NCBI RefSeq assembly: GCF_007748095.1
Contig: NZ_CP036287.1
Span: 5,394,001-5,458,000 of the forward strand
From: Engelhardtia mirabilis
GTDB taxonomy: Bacteria > Planctomycetota > UBA1135 > GCA-002686595
Direction of reading: 5' to 3'
DNA length: 64,000 nucleotides
The translations under genes and the position numbers were made by a program. Positions 36,791 to 44,056 of this stretch are shown here, one piece after another (within the stretch, counting starts at the first letter, position 1; each line of letters begins with the position of its first letter). The notes beneath the pieces are model-generated. The model searched no databases. It was given only the letters and a program-made list of their open reading frames with translations, and had not been told where the DNA came from.

Positions 36791-37465
36791 TCAGCGCGCC
36801 GCGCTGGCCGCGTTGACGGGCCCCGAGTCGAAGGCCGGCGACTCGCTGCGGCGGACGCGCGGCAGGGAGCGCAGCTCGAGCTGGGACTCGTCGCCTTCGA
36901 CCTTGCGACGGCCGCAGAGAGACAGCACGTTCTCGATCGTGCGCACGCGCTCCTGCATCGAGAGGGACTCCACCGCGATGTACGGCACGGCGAACATCTC
37001 GAGCAGCAGCTTGACCATGCCGTCGATGCGAATGACCTCTTCCCAGGCCAAGCCGGCGCGCACGCCGTCGTCGGCCAAGAGTTCGCGGTGCGGGCGCAGG
37101 AAGAACACGATTCCCTCGCGCACCGACTCCATGTAGTGGTGCAGTCGCTTGTCGGTCGCGATCGACGCGAGGATCGTCGAGTGGTGCGCCGCGTAGGCCA
37201 GGTTGCAAAAGGCCCGGTCGGAGACGAAGGAGCCCTGCTGGTCGGCCTCGGCCGAGAGCTGGCGCTCGAAGACCTCGCGCTGGTAACGGTCGACCAGGTC
37301 CAGGTTCGAGCGCAGGGAGTCGAGCTGGGCCTCCATCTCGGCCAGCACCCCGCGCGCCACCTCGGAGATCATCGGCAGGCCGTAGTGGTCGCGGATCCAA
37401 CGGGCGAGGGTGGTCTTGCCGGTCGAGTGGGCGCCGACGAGGTAGATCCGCAGGGGGCCTTGCAT
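36791..37465 (-). CDS. AAA-family ATPase/kinase, NadR C-terminal-like
   Basis: This is a 224-residue P-loop protein with Walker A GAHSTGKTTLARW (residues about 11-23). Following segments fit the AAA_28/NadR nicotinamide riboside kinase-like group: ISEVARGVLAEM, DRYQREVFERQL, FVSDRAFCNLAYAAHH and IVFFLRPHRELLADDGVRAG, with IENVLSLCG at the C-terminus. The group phosphorylates small nucleosides or acts as a regulatory NTPase. No adenylyltransferase or DNA-binding domain is fused, so the role in NAD metabolism is only suggested. It is transcribed divergently from the GNAT lipoprotein gene. Confidence 0.75.
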   Translation of the reverse strand: MQGPLRIYLVGAHSTGKTTLARWIRDHYGLPMISEVARGVLAEMEAQLDSLRSNLDLVDRYQREVFERQLSAEADQQGSFVSDRAFCNLAYAAHHSTILASIATDKRLHHYMESVREGIVFFLRPHRELLADDGVRAGLAWEEVIRIDGMVKLLLEMFAVPYIAVESLSMQERVRTIENVLSLCGRRKVEGDESQLELRSLPRVRRSESPAFDSGPVNAASAAR

Positions 37466-37548
37466 GGGAGCGTCTGTCAGGGGCGGGGGGATCCGGAGCC
37501 GGCCGATCTGGGCGGCCCCGCGCGAGGGGCCGGTACCCTACCCCTGGC

Positions 37549-37562
37549 GGTCAAAACTGACC
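37549..37562. promoter_or_regulatory. Inverted repeat in divergent promoter region
   Basis: GGTCA-AAAC-TGACC lies in the 230-bp divergent region between the NadR-like and GNAT genes. A second inverted repeat, GCCGG-6nt-CCGGC, lies at 37603-37618. Either could be an operator. No cognate regulator is known. Confidence 0.25.
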
Positions 37563-37695
37563 AGGCCACAAGATCTAGTGGGTTTCAGGAACGGGCGCGG
37601 TGGCCGGAAGTCACCGGCAAGTTCATTTCAACGTCCCTCGGGGGTCGGCCTCGGCAGGCTAGACTCGCGGCTTCTTGCAACTCTGGACGCCCTCC

Positions 37696-38379
37696 ATGCG
37701 AAATCCTGTGCTCTCGAGCCTGCTCCTGCTCGCCGCCTGCGCGGCCCCCGACATCGAGGGCCGCGAGCCCGAGCCGGCGGCCGCCGCCACCGATTCGGAG
37801 CGGGGCTCCGGGCCCTGGGCCAAGTCCTTCTCCCCGCCCCTGGCCCTGGACACCGAGCGCCTGCACTTGGAGCCCCTGTCACCGGAGCACGTGGAGCTCG
37901 ACTTCGCCGCCCTGATGGGCAGCCGCGAGCACCTGCAGCGCACCCTGGGCTGGGGCGATTGGCCCCGCGAGGACTTCACCGTGGCCGAGAACCGCGTTGA
38001 CCTGGAGCGCCACTGGGCGGAGTTCGAAGCGCGCGAGGGCTACGCCTACACGGTGCTGTCCCCCGATCGCTCGAAGTGCTTGGGCTGCATCTACCTTGTC
38101 GCTTTGCCGGTCCCCGCCGACGACGTGGCCGCACTGGCCTACTGGGTGATCGAGCCCGAGCTCGCCACCGACCTCGACCGCCACCTGCTCGAGTCGCTCA
38201 CGGCTTGGTTCGAGCGGGATTGGCCCTTGCGGCGCGTGTGCCTGATCGAGTCCGCCGCCAACCCGCGCGGCCGAGCGCTCGCCCGCGAGCTGGGCTTCGG
38301 CCCCGACGACGGCGAGTTCGGCGCCATGACCGACGCCGGCGGCGGCGACCACCTGTTGGTCTGGACCCGGGGCCGCTAG
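37696..38379 (+). CDS. GNAT-family acetyltransferase domain on a predicted lipoprotein
   Basis: This is a 227-residue protein. The N-terminus MRNPVLSSLLLLAACAAPD has a lipobox (LAAC, Cys15), followed by a ~30-residue Glu/Ala linker. Residues about 48-225 are a RimJ/RimL-type GNAT domain: LDTERLHLEPLSPEHVELDF, KCLGCIYLVALPVPADDVAALAYWVI and RRVCLIESAANPRGRALARELGF. Such enzymes transfer acetyl groups from acetyl-CoA to amines, normally in the cytosol, so an export signal is unexpected. The alternative is a cytosolic start inside the linker. The TAG stop is formed exactly at the left TA junction of the IS630-family insertion; the GNAT fold looks complete. Confidence 0.72.
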   Translation: MRNPVLSSLLLLAACAAPDIEGREPEPAAAATDSERGSGPWAKSFSPPLALDTERLHLEPLSPEHVELDFAALMGSREHLQRTLGWGDWPREDFTVAENRVDLERHWAEFEAREGYAYTVLSPDRSKCLGCIYLVALPVPADDVAALAYWVIEPELATDLDRHLLESLTAWFERDWPLRRVCLIESAANPRGRALARELGFGPDDGEFGAMTDAGGGDHLLVWTRGR

Positions 38380-39584
38380 TGGGGTGAGTCAAAGCTTCGA
38401 CTCATTTGTTTGCCTGGAACGAATGGCGCTCGCTGTGTCGCAGTAGCGGCGGAGGCTGGCGAGGATCTGGTCTGCGGTCTTGGTCCAGACGTACGGCTTC
38501 GGCTCGTCGTTGTGGGCATCGATGAACGCCCTCACGTCCTTCTCGAGCGCAGCCGTACTTCGATGGACGCCGCGCTCAGTCACTCGCCGGGAGACGATCG
38601 AGAACCAGCTCTCGACGAGGTTGAGCCAGGACGACGTCGTCGGCGTGAAGTGCACGTGAAATCGGGGTCGGCGTAGCAGCCACCGCTTCACGGCTGGCGT
38701 CTTGTGCGTGGCGTAGTTGTCCATCACGAGGTGGACGTCCAGCTCCTCGGGCACGGACTGCTCGATCTCGCCCAGGAACTTCAGGAACTCCTTCGACCTG
38801 TGTCGACGGAAGCACTTGCCGATGACTCGCCCCGTGGCGATGTCGAGCGCTGCGAACAGCGACGTCGTCCCGTGGCGCACGTAGGTATTCGAGCGTCGCT
38901 CCGGGTGCGTCGGCGTCATCGGCAGCAGGGGCTGAGTGCGATCCAGTGCCTGCATCTGGGACTTCTCGTCGACGCAGAGCACGAGCGCATTGTCCGGAGG
39001 GCTCATGTACAGGCCCACGATGTCCCGGACCTTCTCGACGAACTGAGGGTCGCGGGACAAGGAGAAGGACTCGCTGCGGTCTGGACGAAGGCTGAAGGCC
39101 TTCCAGATCCGCGCCACAGCGCTCTGAGACAATCCGAGCTCGTTCGCGACTTGGCGGGAGCTCCAGTGGGTCCCGGTTTTCGGCTTACGGTGGAGCGTCA
39201 TGTCCACGACGCGGGCGACATCGTCATCTGAGACGCTCCTCGGCCGTCCAATCCGAGGCTCGTCGTACAGCGCGTCCAGACGCTCCTTCACGAATCGGCG
39301 ACGCCAGCGACCAACGGTCTGAAAGTGCAGCCCCAACTCGTCGGCGACATCGGTATTGTCCAGCCCCTTCGCACAGCGAAGGATGGCGCGCGCCCGCACC
39401 GCCACTGCCGCAGGCGTCGAGCGACGCCGAACCAGCCGATTCAACTCCGCGCGCTCCTGCTCGGACAACACGAGCTTCGCCTTCGGCCGTCCCATCTTGG
39501 TCGTCATGATGCAACCATCGGCGCGGCCGAGCCCGACTTGCCCGAAACTTGCAACTTATTAGTCGAATCTTTGACTCGCCCCAC
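38379..39584 (-). mobile_element. Complete IS630-family insertion sequence
   Basis: This 1206-bp element is bounded by imperfect terminal inverted repeats starting GTGGGG(T/C)GAGTCAAAG(C/A)TTCGACT at both ends, with two mismatches over the first 24 nt. It is flanked by TA on both sides (38377-38378 and 39585-39586), the target duplication expected of IS630/Tc1-mariner transposition. It encodes one intact transposase whose stop codon lies within the terminal repeat. The right-hand TA is shared with the adjoining MITE. Confidence 0.92.
38389..39507 (-). CDS. IS630-family DDE transposase
   Basis: This 372-residue transposase appears intact. The N-terminal half holds two helix-turn-helix regions (LDNTDVADELGLHFQTVGRW and WSSRQVANELGLSQSAVARIW). 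The DDE catalytic core shows LVLCVDEKSQMQALDRTQ (first Asp), VHLVMDNYATHKTPAVKRW (second Asp) and TSSWLNLVESWFSIVSRRV (the Glu). IS630 enzymes cut and paste into TA dinucleotides. A second in-frame ATG gives MGRPKAKLVL. The last residues (ESKL) are encoded in the inverted repeat. No frameshift is needed for expression. Confidence 0.95.
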   Translation of the reverse strand: MTTKMGRPKAKLVLSEQERAELNRLVRRRSTPAAVAVRARAILRCAKGLDNTDVADELGLHFQTVGRWRRRFVKERLDALYDEPRIGRPRSVSDDDVARVVDMTLHRKPKTGTHWSSRQVANELGLSQSAVARIWKAFSLRPDRSESFSLSRDPQFVEKVRDIVGLYMSPPDNALVLCVDEKSQMQALDRTQPLLPMTPTHPERRSNTYVRHGTTSLFAALDIATGRVIGKCFRRHRSKEFLKFLGEIEQSVPEELDVHLVMDNYATHKTPAVKRWLLRRPRFHVHFTPTTSSWLNLVESWFSIVSRRVTERGVHRSTAALEKDVRAFIDAHNDEPKPYVWTKTADQILASLRRYCDTASAIRSRQTNESKL

Positions 39585-39586
39585 TA

Positions 39587-39747
39587 GTGTCCTGGATCAG
39601 AAATTCGGCGTCACTTCCCGGAGGTCCGATCGATGCTGGCTAGGCGCGCCGACGACGCGTATCCGCTGCGATACTCGGAGGAGGCGCTGGCGACGCCAGC
39701 GGCGATCGGAGCCCGGGAAGTGACGCCGAATTTCTGATCCAGGACAC
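39587..39747. mobile_element. 161-bp MITE with 34-bp perfect terminal inverted repeats
   Basis: The element begins GTGTCCTGGATCAGAAATTC and ends with its exact reverse complement; the arms match over 34 nt (37 nt with the flanking CTA/TAG). TA lies on both sides (39585-39586, 39748-39749). The internal ~90 bp has no coding capacity. The ends differ from those of the adjacent IS630 element apart from the first GTG, so it was probably mobilised by a different IS630/mariner-type transposase. It ends 12 bp from the MFS gene stop. Confidence 0.88.
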
Positions 39748-39759
39748 TAGCGAACCGCG

Positions 39760-41004
39760 TCAGGCGGCGGCGGCCCGCGCGCGGTGGCGCGAGCGGATCC
39801 AGAGCCCGAACAGGGACGCGGCCAAGAGCACCACGCCGGTCGCCAGGAACAACCCGCGGATCGTGAGCCAGCCGGCCAGGATCCCCCCCAGTCCGGCCGA
39901 GAGGGCCATGGCGAAGGTGCGCGCGCTGAAGACGGCGCCGAAGGACGCGCCGCGGCGATGCTCGGGCGATTCGGCGGCGGCCAGGGCGAAGGCGCAGGGA
40001 CCCATGGCGGCCGCGCCCAGGCTCAAGAGCACGCGCAGGGACAACAGGCCCCAGTAGCCCGTCGCCGCGGCGGTGATCGTGAGGGCCACGGCGCTGGCCG
40101 CGGCGGCGATGACCAGCGCGCGCAGGTGACCGATGCGATCCCCGATGCGCCCCCAGGCTGGCATCGCGACCAGGTTCGCCACCGCCATGGCGGTGAAGAC
40201 CCAACCGGTCAGCTTCTGCGGCGAGAGCTCGGGATCGCCGCCGATGAGCTCGCGCACGAACAACTCGAGCTGCGGATTGGTCGCCCCGATCCCCAACTGG
40301 GTCATGAACAGGAGCACCAGCCCGGCGCGGGTGCGCGGGTTGCGCCACAGGGCCAAGAGATCGCCGGCCAGGCCCTGGAGCAGGGCCGCGAGCCCGCCGG
40401 GCTTGGCGTCGACGGCCTGCGCCCGCTCGGCCGCGGTGCGCTGCTCACGGGCGAAGAGCGCAACCAACATCGCCCCTAGGCCGGTCAGCGCCGAAACCAC
40501 CAGAAACAGCGAGCGCAGGCCCAGCCAGTCGACCATCAGCCCGCCCAAGAGTGGCCCCAGGATGGCTCCGGCAGCCATGGCCATCTGCAGCTCCCCGGCC
40601 ACCCGGCCCTGCTTGCCGCGCGGCACCCCCACGCTCACCAGGGTGATCGACGGCGGTAGGAAGCCCGAGAAGATGCCCTGGCCCAGCCGCAGGATCAGGA
40701 GCTGCAGCGGCGTCTGCGCCAGGGACATCAGCCCCACGAACAGGCACAGGGCCAACATCGAGCGCAGCACCATGAGCTTGCGCCCGAAGCGATCGCCGAA
40801 GGCGCCCCAGAAGGGCCCCATGATCCCCGCCATCAGCGGCGCAGCGCCGAAGCACAGCCCGCTCCACAGGCTGATCTCGCCCAGGCTGTCCGCCCCCAAC
40901 TCTTCCACCACGCTGGGGAAGAAGGGCAGGAAGCTCATCATCCCCAGCGCCGCAGTCAGGTTGGCGAACCAAACTGACCAGTAGGTGCGACGCCAGGGAG
41001 ACAT
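39760..41004 (-). CDS. Major facilitator superfamily transporter
   Basis: This 414-residue inner-membrane protein has about twelve hydrophobic segments. The MFS loop 2-3 signature is GAFGDRFGRKLMVLR, and its second-half counterpart is GRIGDRIGHLRAL. GQGIFSGFLPPSITLVSVGVP and the A-rich helix AAGAILGPLLGGLMVDWLG are typical of drug/H+ antiporters of the DHA1 type. The substrate is unknown, though multidrug efflux is plausible. There is a central cytosolic loop (ERAQAVDAKPGG). The gene is intact, with the MITE inserted just beyond its stop. Confidence 0.88.
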   Translation of the reverse strand: MSPWRRTYWSVWFANLTAALGMMSFLPFFPSVVEELGADSLGEISLWSGLCFGAAPLMAGIMGPFWGAFGDRFGRKLMVLRSMLALCLFVGLMSLAQTPLQLLILRLGQGIFSGFLPPSITLVSVGVPRGKQGRVAGELQMAMAAGAILGPLLGGLMVDWLGLRSLFLVVSALTGLGAMLVALFAREQRTAAERAQAVDAKPGGLAALLQGLAGDLLALWRNPRTRAGLVLLFMTQLGIGATNPQLELFVRELIGGDPELSPQKLTGWVFTAMAVANLVAMPAWGRIGDRIGHLRALVIAAAASAVALTITAAATGYWGLLSLRVLLSLGAAAMGPCAFALAAAESPEHRRGASFGAVFSARTFAMALSAGLGGILAGWLTIRGLFLATGVVLLAASLFGLWIRSRHRARAAAA

Positions 41005-41097
41005 GGGGCGCAGAGGCTAACCGAGCAGGCGAGGCGCGGTAGGCGTTCGTACGGTGCCAGGCACGAAACCGCCGCCTGAGTGCCCTCGACGAGCCGC

Positions 41098-41496
41098 TCA
41101 GACCCAGTCCAACGAGATCGGGTAGCGGTACTCGCGTCCCTCGTTGCCGCGCATGGCGCCGCGGACCGCGCAGACCATCTCGAAGCTCCAGGCGCACAGC
41201 AGGACTGGGACCAGCACGAACACGCTGCGTCCTCCAGTAGCGTGTAGCGAGAAGATCAGCACGAACACCCAGGCAGCGAAGAAGACCATCGCGGAGATCT
41301 GGAAGTTGAGCGAGCGGCGGGCGTGCTCGGCGACGAAGGGCGAATCGTCGCGCTTGTTCAGCCAGATCACCAGCGGCCCGATCACGTTGCCGAAGGGGAC
41401 CAGGAACCCGGCGAAGGCCGACAGGTGGGCCAGGCATCCGAGGGTGCGCTCGTCCGTGGTCGGGTCCTCGGTGCGGGTCGGCGGCGGAGTATCCAT
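41098..41496 (-). CDS. DUF4870-family small membrane protein
   Basis: This 132-residue protein matches the DUF4870/Tic20-like small membrane family: ERTLGCLAHLSAFAGFLVPF, NVIGPLVIWLNKRDDSPFVAEHARRSLNFQISAMV, and a hydrophobic helix (FVLIFSLHATGGRSVFVLVPVLLCAWSFEMV region). It ends GREYRYPISLDWV. The function is unknown. A close paralogue lies 4 bp upstream on the same strand, so this is a tandem duplicate. Confidence 0.85.
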   Translation of the reverse strand: MDTPPPTRTEDPTTDERTLGCLAHLSAFAGFLVPFGNVIGPLVIWLNKRDDSPFVAEHARRSLNFQISAMVFFAAWVFVLIFSLHATGGRSVFVLVPVLLCAWSFEMVCAVRGAMRGNEGREYRYPISLDWV

Positions 41497-41500
41497 GGCT

Positions 41501-41896
41501 TCAGACCCAGGCCAGTGACAGGGGGTAGCGGTACTCGCGCCCTTCGTACCCGCGCACGGCGGCGATCACCGTGAAGACCAGTCCGAGCATGGTCACCACG
41601 ATCAGGACCGGAGCAACCACGAACACGGCGAGCCCCAGGGTCGCGACCACCACGGCCAGGGAGACGAACCCGAGGACCATCATCGTGATTTGGAAGTTGA
41701 GGGCCTGGCGGGCGTGCTCGGCCACGAAGGGCGACTCGTCGCGCTGCACCAGCCAGATCACCAGGGGTGCGATCACGTTCCCGAAAGGCACGATGCCGCC
41801 CGCGAAGGTCGACAGGTGGGCGAGGCAACTGAGGGTGCGCTGCTCGGAGGTCAGGGGCGCCGTGTCGGCGTTCGAGTGGTTGGAGCTCGTGCTCAT
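41501..41896 (-). CDS. DUF4870-family small membrane protein, tandem paralogue
   Basis: This is a 131-residue protein. The chosen start gives MSTSSNHSNADTAPLTSEQR; an upstream extension is possible but unlike the paralogue. Conserved blocks are EQRTLSCLAHLSTFAGGIVPF, NVIAPLVIWLVQRDESPFVAEHARQALNF and the end GREYRYPLSLAWV, nearly the same as in the next gene. It has two to three membrane helices, including the long VVVATLGLAVFVVAPVLIVV stretch. No function is established for the family. Confidence 0.85.
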   Translation of the reverse strand: MSTSSNHSNADTAPLTSEQRTLSCLAHLSTFAGGIVPFGNVIAPLVIWLVQRDESPFVAEHARQALNFQITMMVLGFVSLAVVVATLGLAVFVVAPVLIVVTMLGLVFTVIAAVRGYEGREYRYPLSLAWV

Positions 41897-42015
41897 GGTG
41901 CCGTCCGCGGTTGGGCCGATCGCGATGGGTCCGTCGAGTCGCAACGGCGCCACTACGCGACGATGCCCTGGTCATTCAGGATCGAGCGCGACCCGGCGCC
42001 CGCTCAGCGGCGACC

Positions 42016-42288
42016 TCAACCCCCGCCGGTCTTCCAGACCCGCACCCGGCCACCCCGCACCTCGACGTGGAAGCGCCCCTCGCCCGCGAGCAGTCGCGGG
42101 AGGTCCGCCAGGGACCCGGTCGCCGTGGGCGGCGGGTCGTCCCCAGCGCCCTCGTAGACGATGCGAATGCCTCTGGAGCGAGCCGCATCCAGGCCCGAGG
42201 GCGTCGCGATCGCGTCCGCGCCCAGCCGCAGCTCGCTCCCGGCGGGCATGCGGGCGACGTCGCCCTCGGTGTAGACGCGCTTGGGCAC
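42016..42288 (-). CDS. Small protein at the end of the microcompartment operon
   Basis: This is a 90-residue protein from a GTG start (VPKRVYTEGDVARMPAGSEL). The block TEGDVARMPAG...LRLGADAIATPSGLDAARSRGIRIVYE resembles the short N-terminal segment of EutT/EutQ-like microcompartment-associated proteins (a 'T-E-x-D-V ... L-x-T-P-x-A-x-D-x-A-x-x-x-G-I' pattern). That is a by-eye similarity only. The C-terminal part (LPRLLAGEGRFHVEVRGGRV) is a possible strand-helix tail. It starts 22 bp after the trimeric shell gene and is last in the operon. It could be a shell-lumen linker or a cofactor-handling protein. Confidence 0.55.
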   Translation of the reverse strand: MPKRVYTEGDVARMPAGSELRLGADAIATPSGLDAARSRGIRIVYEGAGDDPPPTATGSLADLPRLLAGEGRFHVEVRGGRVRVWKTGGG

Positions 42289-42310
42289 AGAGCTGGTCGG
42301 CGGCCGCGCC

Positions 42311-42928
42311 CTAGAGGAAGCGGGACAGGTCCCGGTGCGGCTGGGCGATGACCACGTCGCGCTGCAGGTGGCCGGCGGCGCGGGCCGAGTCGCTGGCGGC
42401 ACCCACGGCGGAGCGCACGTCGGAGACCTCGCCGGTCACCACCAGGAAGCTCTTGCCCCCCAGGCCGTTGGCCACGCGCAGGTCGATCAGGTCCACCGTC
42501 GCGGCCTTGAGCGCCAGGTCGGCGGCCACGATCGAGGAGGCCACCGTCGCCGTCTCGACCACGCCCACGGCGTCCAGCTGTCCGTCGATGGTGCCCCCGC
42601 GCCGGCGCAGGGCCACCGGCACCTGGGCGTGGACCTGGGGGATCAACAACTGGTCGATCAGGTCCGAGCCGGCCAACTCGGCGCCTCGCGCGAGGCCCGC
42701 CTTGCAGTCGTCGACGCTCCCGGTGAACAGCAGCACGTACTTGCCCGGCTGCACCGGCGAGGCGACCAGGCACTCGACCTGGGCCTCCCACAGGACGGCG
42801 TCGGTGACCTCAACGCCGCGCGCCACCGAGCTCAACTCGAGCATGCCGATGCACGGCTCCAGCTCCGCTCCCTCGGCGATCGGCGGGTTGACGTCGTTGC
42901 GGCAGGCTTTTGCGTTGGTGTCGCTCAT
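42311..42928 (-). CDS. Tandem-domain trimeric microcompartment shell protein (BMC-T)
   Basis: This 205-residue protein has two fused BMC domains. Domain 1 runs over about residues 24-110 (IGMLELSSVARGVEVTDAVL, VLLFTGSVDDCKAGLARGAE) and domain 2 over about 115-205 (VGVVETATVASSIVAADLAL, FLVVTGEVSDVRSAVGAASD, ending VVIAQPHRDLSRFL). By recollection it is closest to the single-layer trimers of the Haliangium ochraceum shell (Hoch_5812 type). Trimers occupy facet positions and can carry a larger pore. The start ATG gives MSDTNAKACRNDVNPP. It is 28 bp downstream of the other trimer gene, consistent with a single shell operon. Confidence 0.88.
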   Translation of the reverse strand: MSDTNAKACRNDVNPPIAEGAELEPCIGMLELSSVARGVEVTDAVLWEAQVECLVASPVQPGKYVLLFTGSVDDCKAGLARGAELAGSDLIDQLLIPQVHAQVPVALRRRGGTIDGQLDAVGVVETATVASSIVAADLALKAATVDLIDLRVANGLGGKSFLVVTGEVSDVRSAVGAASDSARAAGHLQRDVVIAQPHRDLSRFL

Positions 42929-42956
42929 CGCTGTTCGGTTGGGCTTGCGGACGCCC

Positions 42957-43613
42957 TCAGGCGTTGCCGCTGTTGGCGCGTCCGACGACGCTGGCCAGGG
43001 TCTGCTCGACGGCTCTGGCGGCCACGTCGATCGCCGCATCCGTGCCAGCCAGGCGCACGCGACCGACGGCGCCGTGGTTGTCGAGGCCGACCAGGCGGAT
43101 CGGCGCGGCCTTCTCGGCCTCGTTGGCGGCCAGGAGGGCCCAGACCGCCGGATTGACTTCGAGCGTGTAGAGGGTGTCGCCCTCGAGGATCAACATCCCG
43201 TCGCGGTTGCGGTTCAGGAGCGCCGCCTGGTGGGCGTCGATCTGGCGCACGATCTCGGAGGTCAAGAGGTGCGGCGCGAGCTGCTCGTCCTGGCTCACCC
43301 CCGCCGCCGCCAGGATCTGACGGCCGGCCTCGCGCACCTGACCCTGGTCCTTCGAGTGGACCTCGAGCAGGCCGAAGGAGCGCTCCGTGATCAGCGCCCC
43401 GGGTCGCACGTCGCAGGCCTTGAGCGCCACGTCGAGCAGCCGGTTGACCGTGATCCCCGGGCGCACCTCGAGCCAGAAGGCGCTCTCCCCCGGCACGGGG
43501 AAGAAGCCGTCCGACTTGACGGCGACCACGGCGGCGAGCTGCGGCTGGAGCTGGTCGAGGACCAGACTCCCGCGCAACTCGATCGCGGTGGCGGAGCGGG
43601 GCTTGGTGGACAA
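42957..43613 (-). CDS. Double-stacking-type trimeric microcompartment shell protein (BMC-T-D)
   Basis: This is a 218-residue protein from a TTG start (LSTKPRSATAIELRG); a GTG at 43667 is the alternative. The core (LVLDQLQPQLAAVVAVKSDG, FFPVPGESAFWLEVRPGITV, SFGLLEVHSKDQGQVREAGR, then LTSEIVRQIDAHQAALLNRN and ALLAANEAEKAAPIRLVGLD) closely follows what I recall of Hoch_3341, a trimer that stacks in two layers with a gated central pore. Such proteins are thought to control passage of larger metabolites or cofactors. It lies between a BMC-H gene and the second BMC-T gene in the operon. Confidence 0.87.
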   Translation of the reverse strand: MSTKPRSATAIELRGSLVLDQLQPQLAAVVAVKSDGFFPVPGESAFWLEVRPGITVNRLLDVALKACDVRPGALITERSFGLLEVHSKDQGQVREAGRQILAAAGVSQDEQLAPHLLTSEIVRQIDAHQAALLNRNRDGMLILEGDTLYTLEVNPAVWALLAANEAEKAAPIRLVGLDNHGAVGRVRLAGTDAAIDVAARAVEQTLASVVGRANSGNA

Positions 43614-43673
43614 GGTTGGCCTGCTAGGTGCGACCGGAGCGCCGCGCCGATCGAGTCGGCGCCGCACCCGTCA

Positions 43674-43967
43674 TCACTTGCCGTCCTTGGGGATCGGGGG
43701 CAGGAAGTGCTCGAGCTCCGCCGCCGGGCGCGGGATCACGTGCACGGAACGCAGCTCGCCGACGCGGCGAGCGGCCGCGGCGCCGGCTTCGGTGGCGGCC
43801 TTCACCGCGCCGACCTCGCCGCGCACCATCACGGTCACGAGGGCGCCGCCGGAGATCTCCTTGCCGAGCAGGGTCACCTTCGCGGCTTTGCACATGGCGT
43901 CGGCGGCCTCGATGGCGCCGACCATGCCGCGGGTCTCGATCAGGCCGAGTGCGATCAAGCTGTCCAT
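43674..43967 (-). CDS. Hexameric microcompartment shell protein (BMC-H)
   Basis: This 97-residue protein contains a single BMC domain: LGLIETRGMVGAIEAADAMC, KVTLLGKEISGGALVTVMVR, GEVGAVKAATEAGAAAARRV and SVHVIPRPAAELEHFLP. It is of PduA/PduJ type. Hexamers form the facets, and the pore-lining loop (KEISGGA region) controls small-molecule entry. AAGGA lies 3 nt before the ATG, a short Shine-Dalgarno spacing. It is 89 bp downstream of the aldehyde dehydrogenase gene and is a paralogue of the BMC-H at the head of the operon. Confidence 0.95.
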   Translation of the reverse strand: MDSLIALGLIETRGMVGAIEAADAMCKAAKVTLLGKEISGGALVTVMVRGEVGAVKAATEAGAAAARRVGELRSVHVIPRPAAELEHFLPPIPKDGK

Positions 43968-44056
43968 GGGTCCTTGGGGTCTGGGTCAGGGCCGCGATCG
44001 CTCGCGGCCGGTGTTCGTGGTCGGGGGTCGGGACGCGCGCCGGTTGTCTGCCGCCC

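Noticed and set aside
39611..40348. Alternative reverse frame overlapping the MITE and the end of the MFS gene
   Set aside because: It is Arg-rich shadow sequence out of frame with the MFS transporter and reads into the MITE arm.
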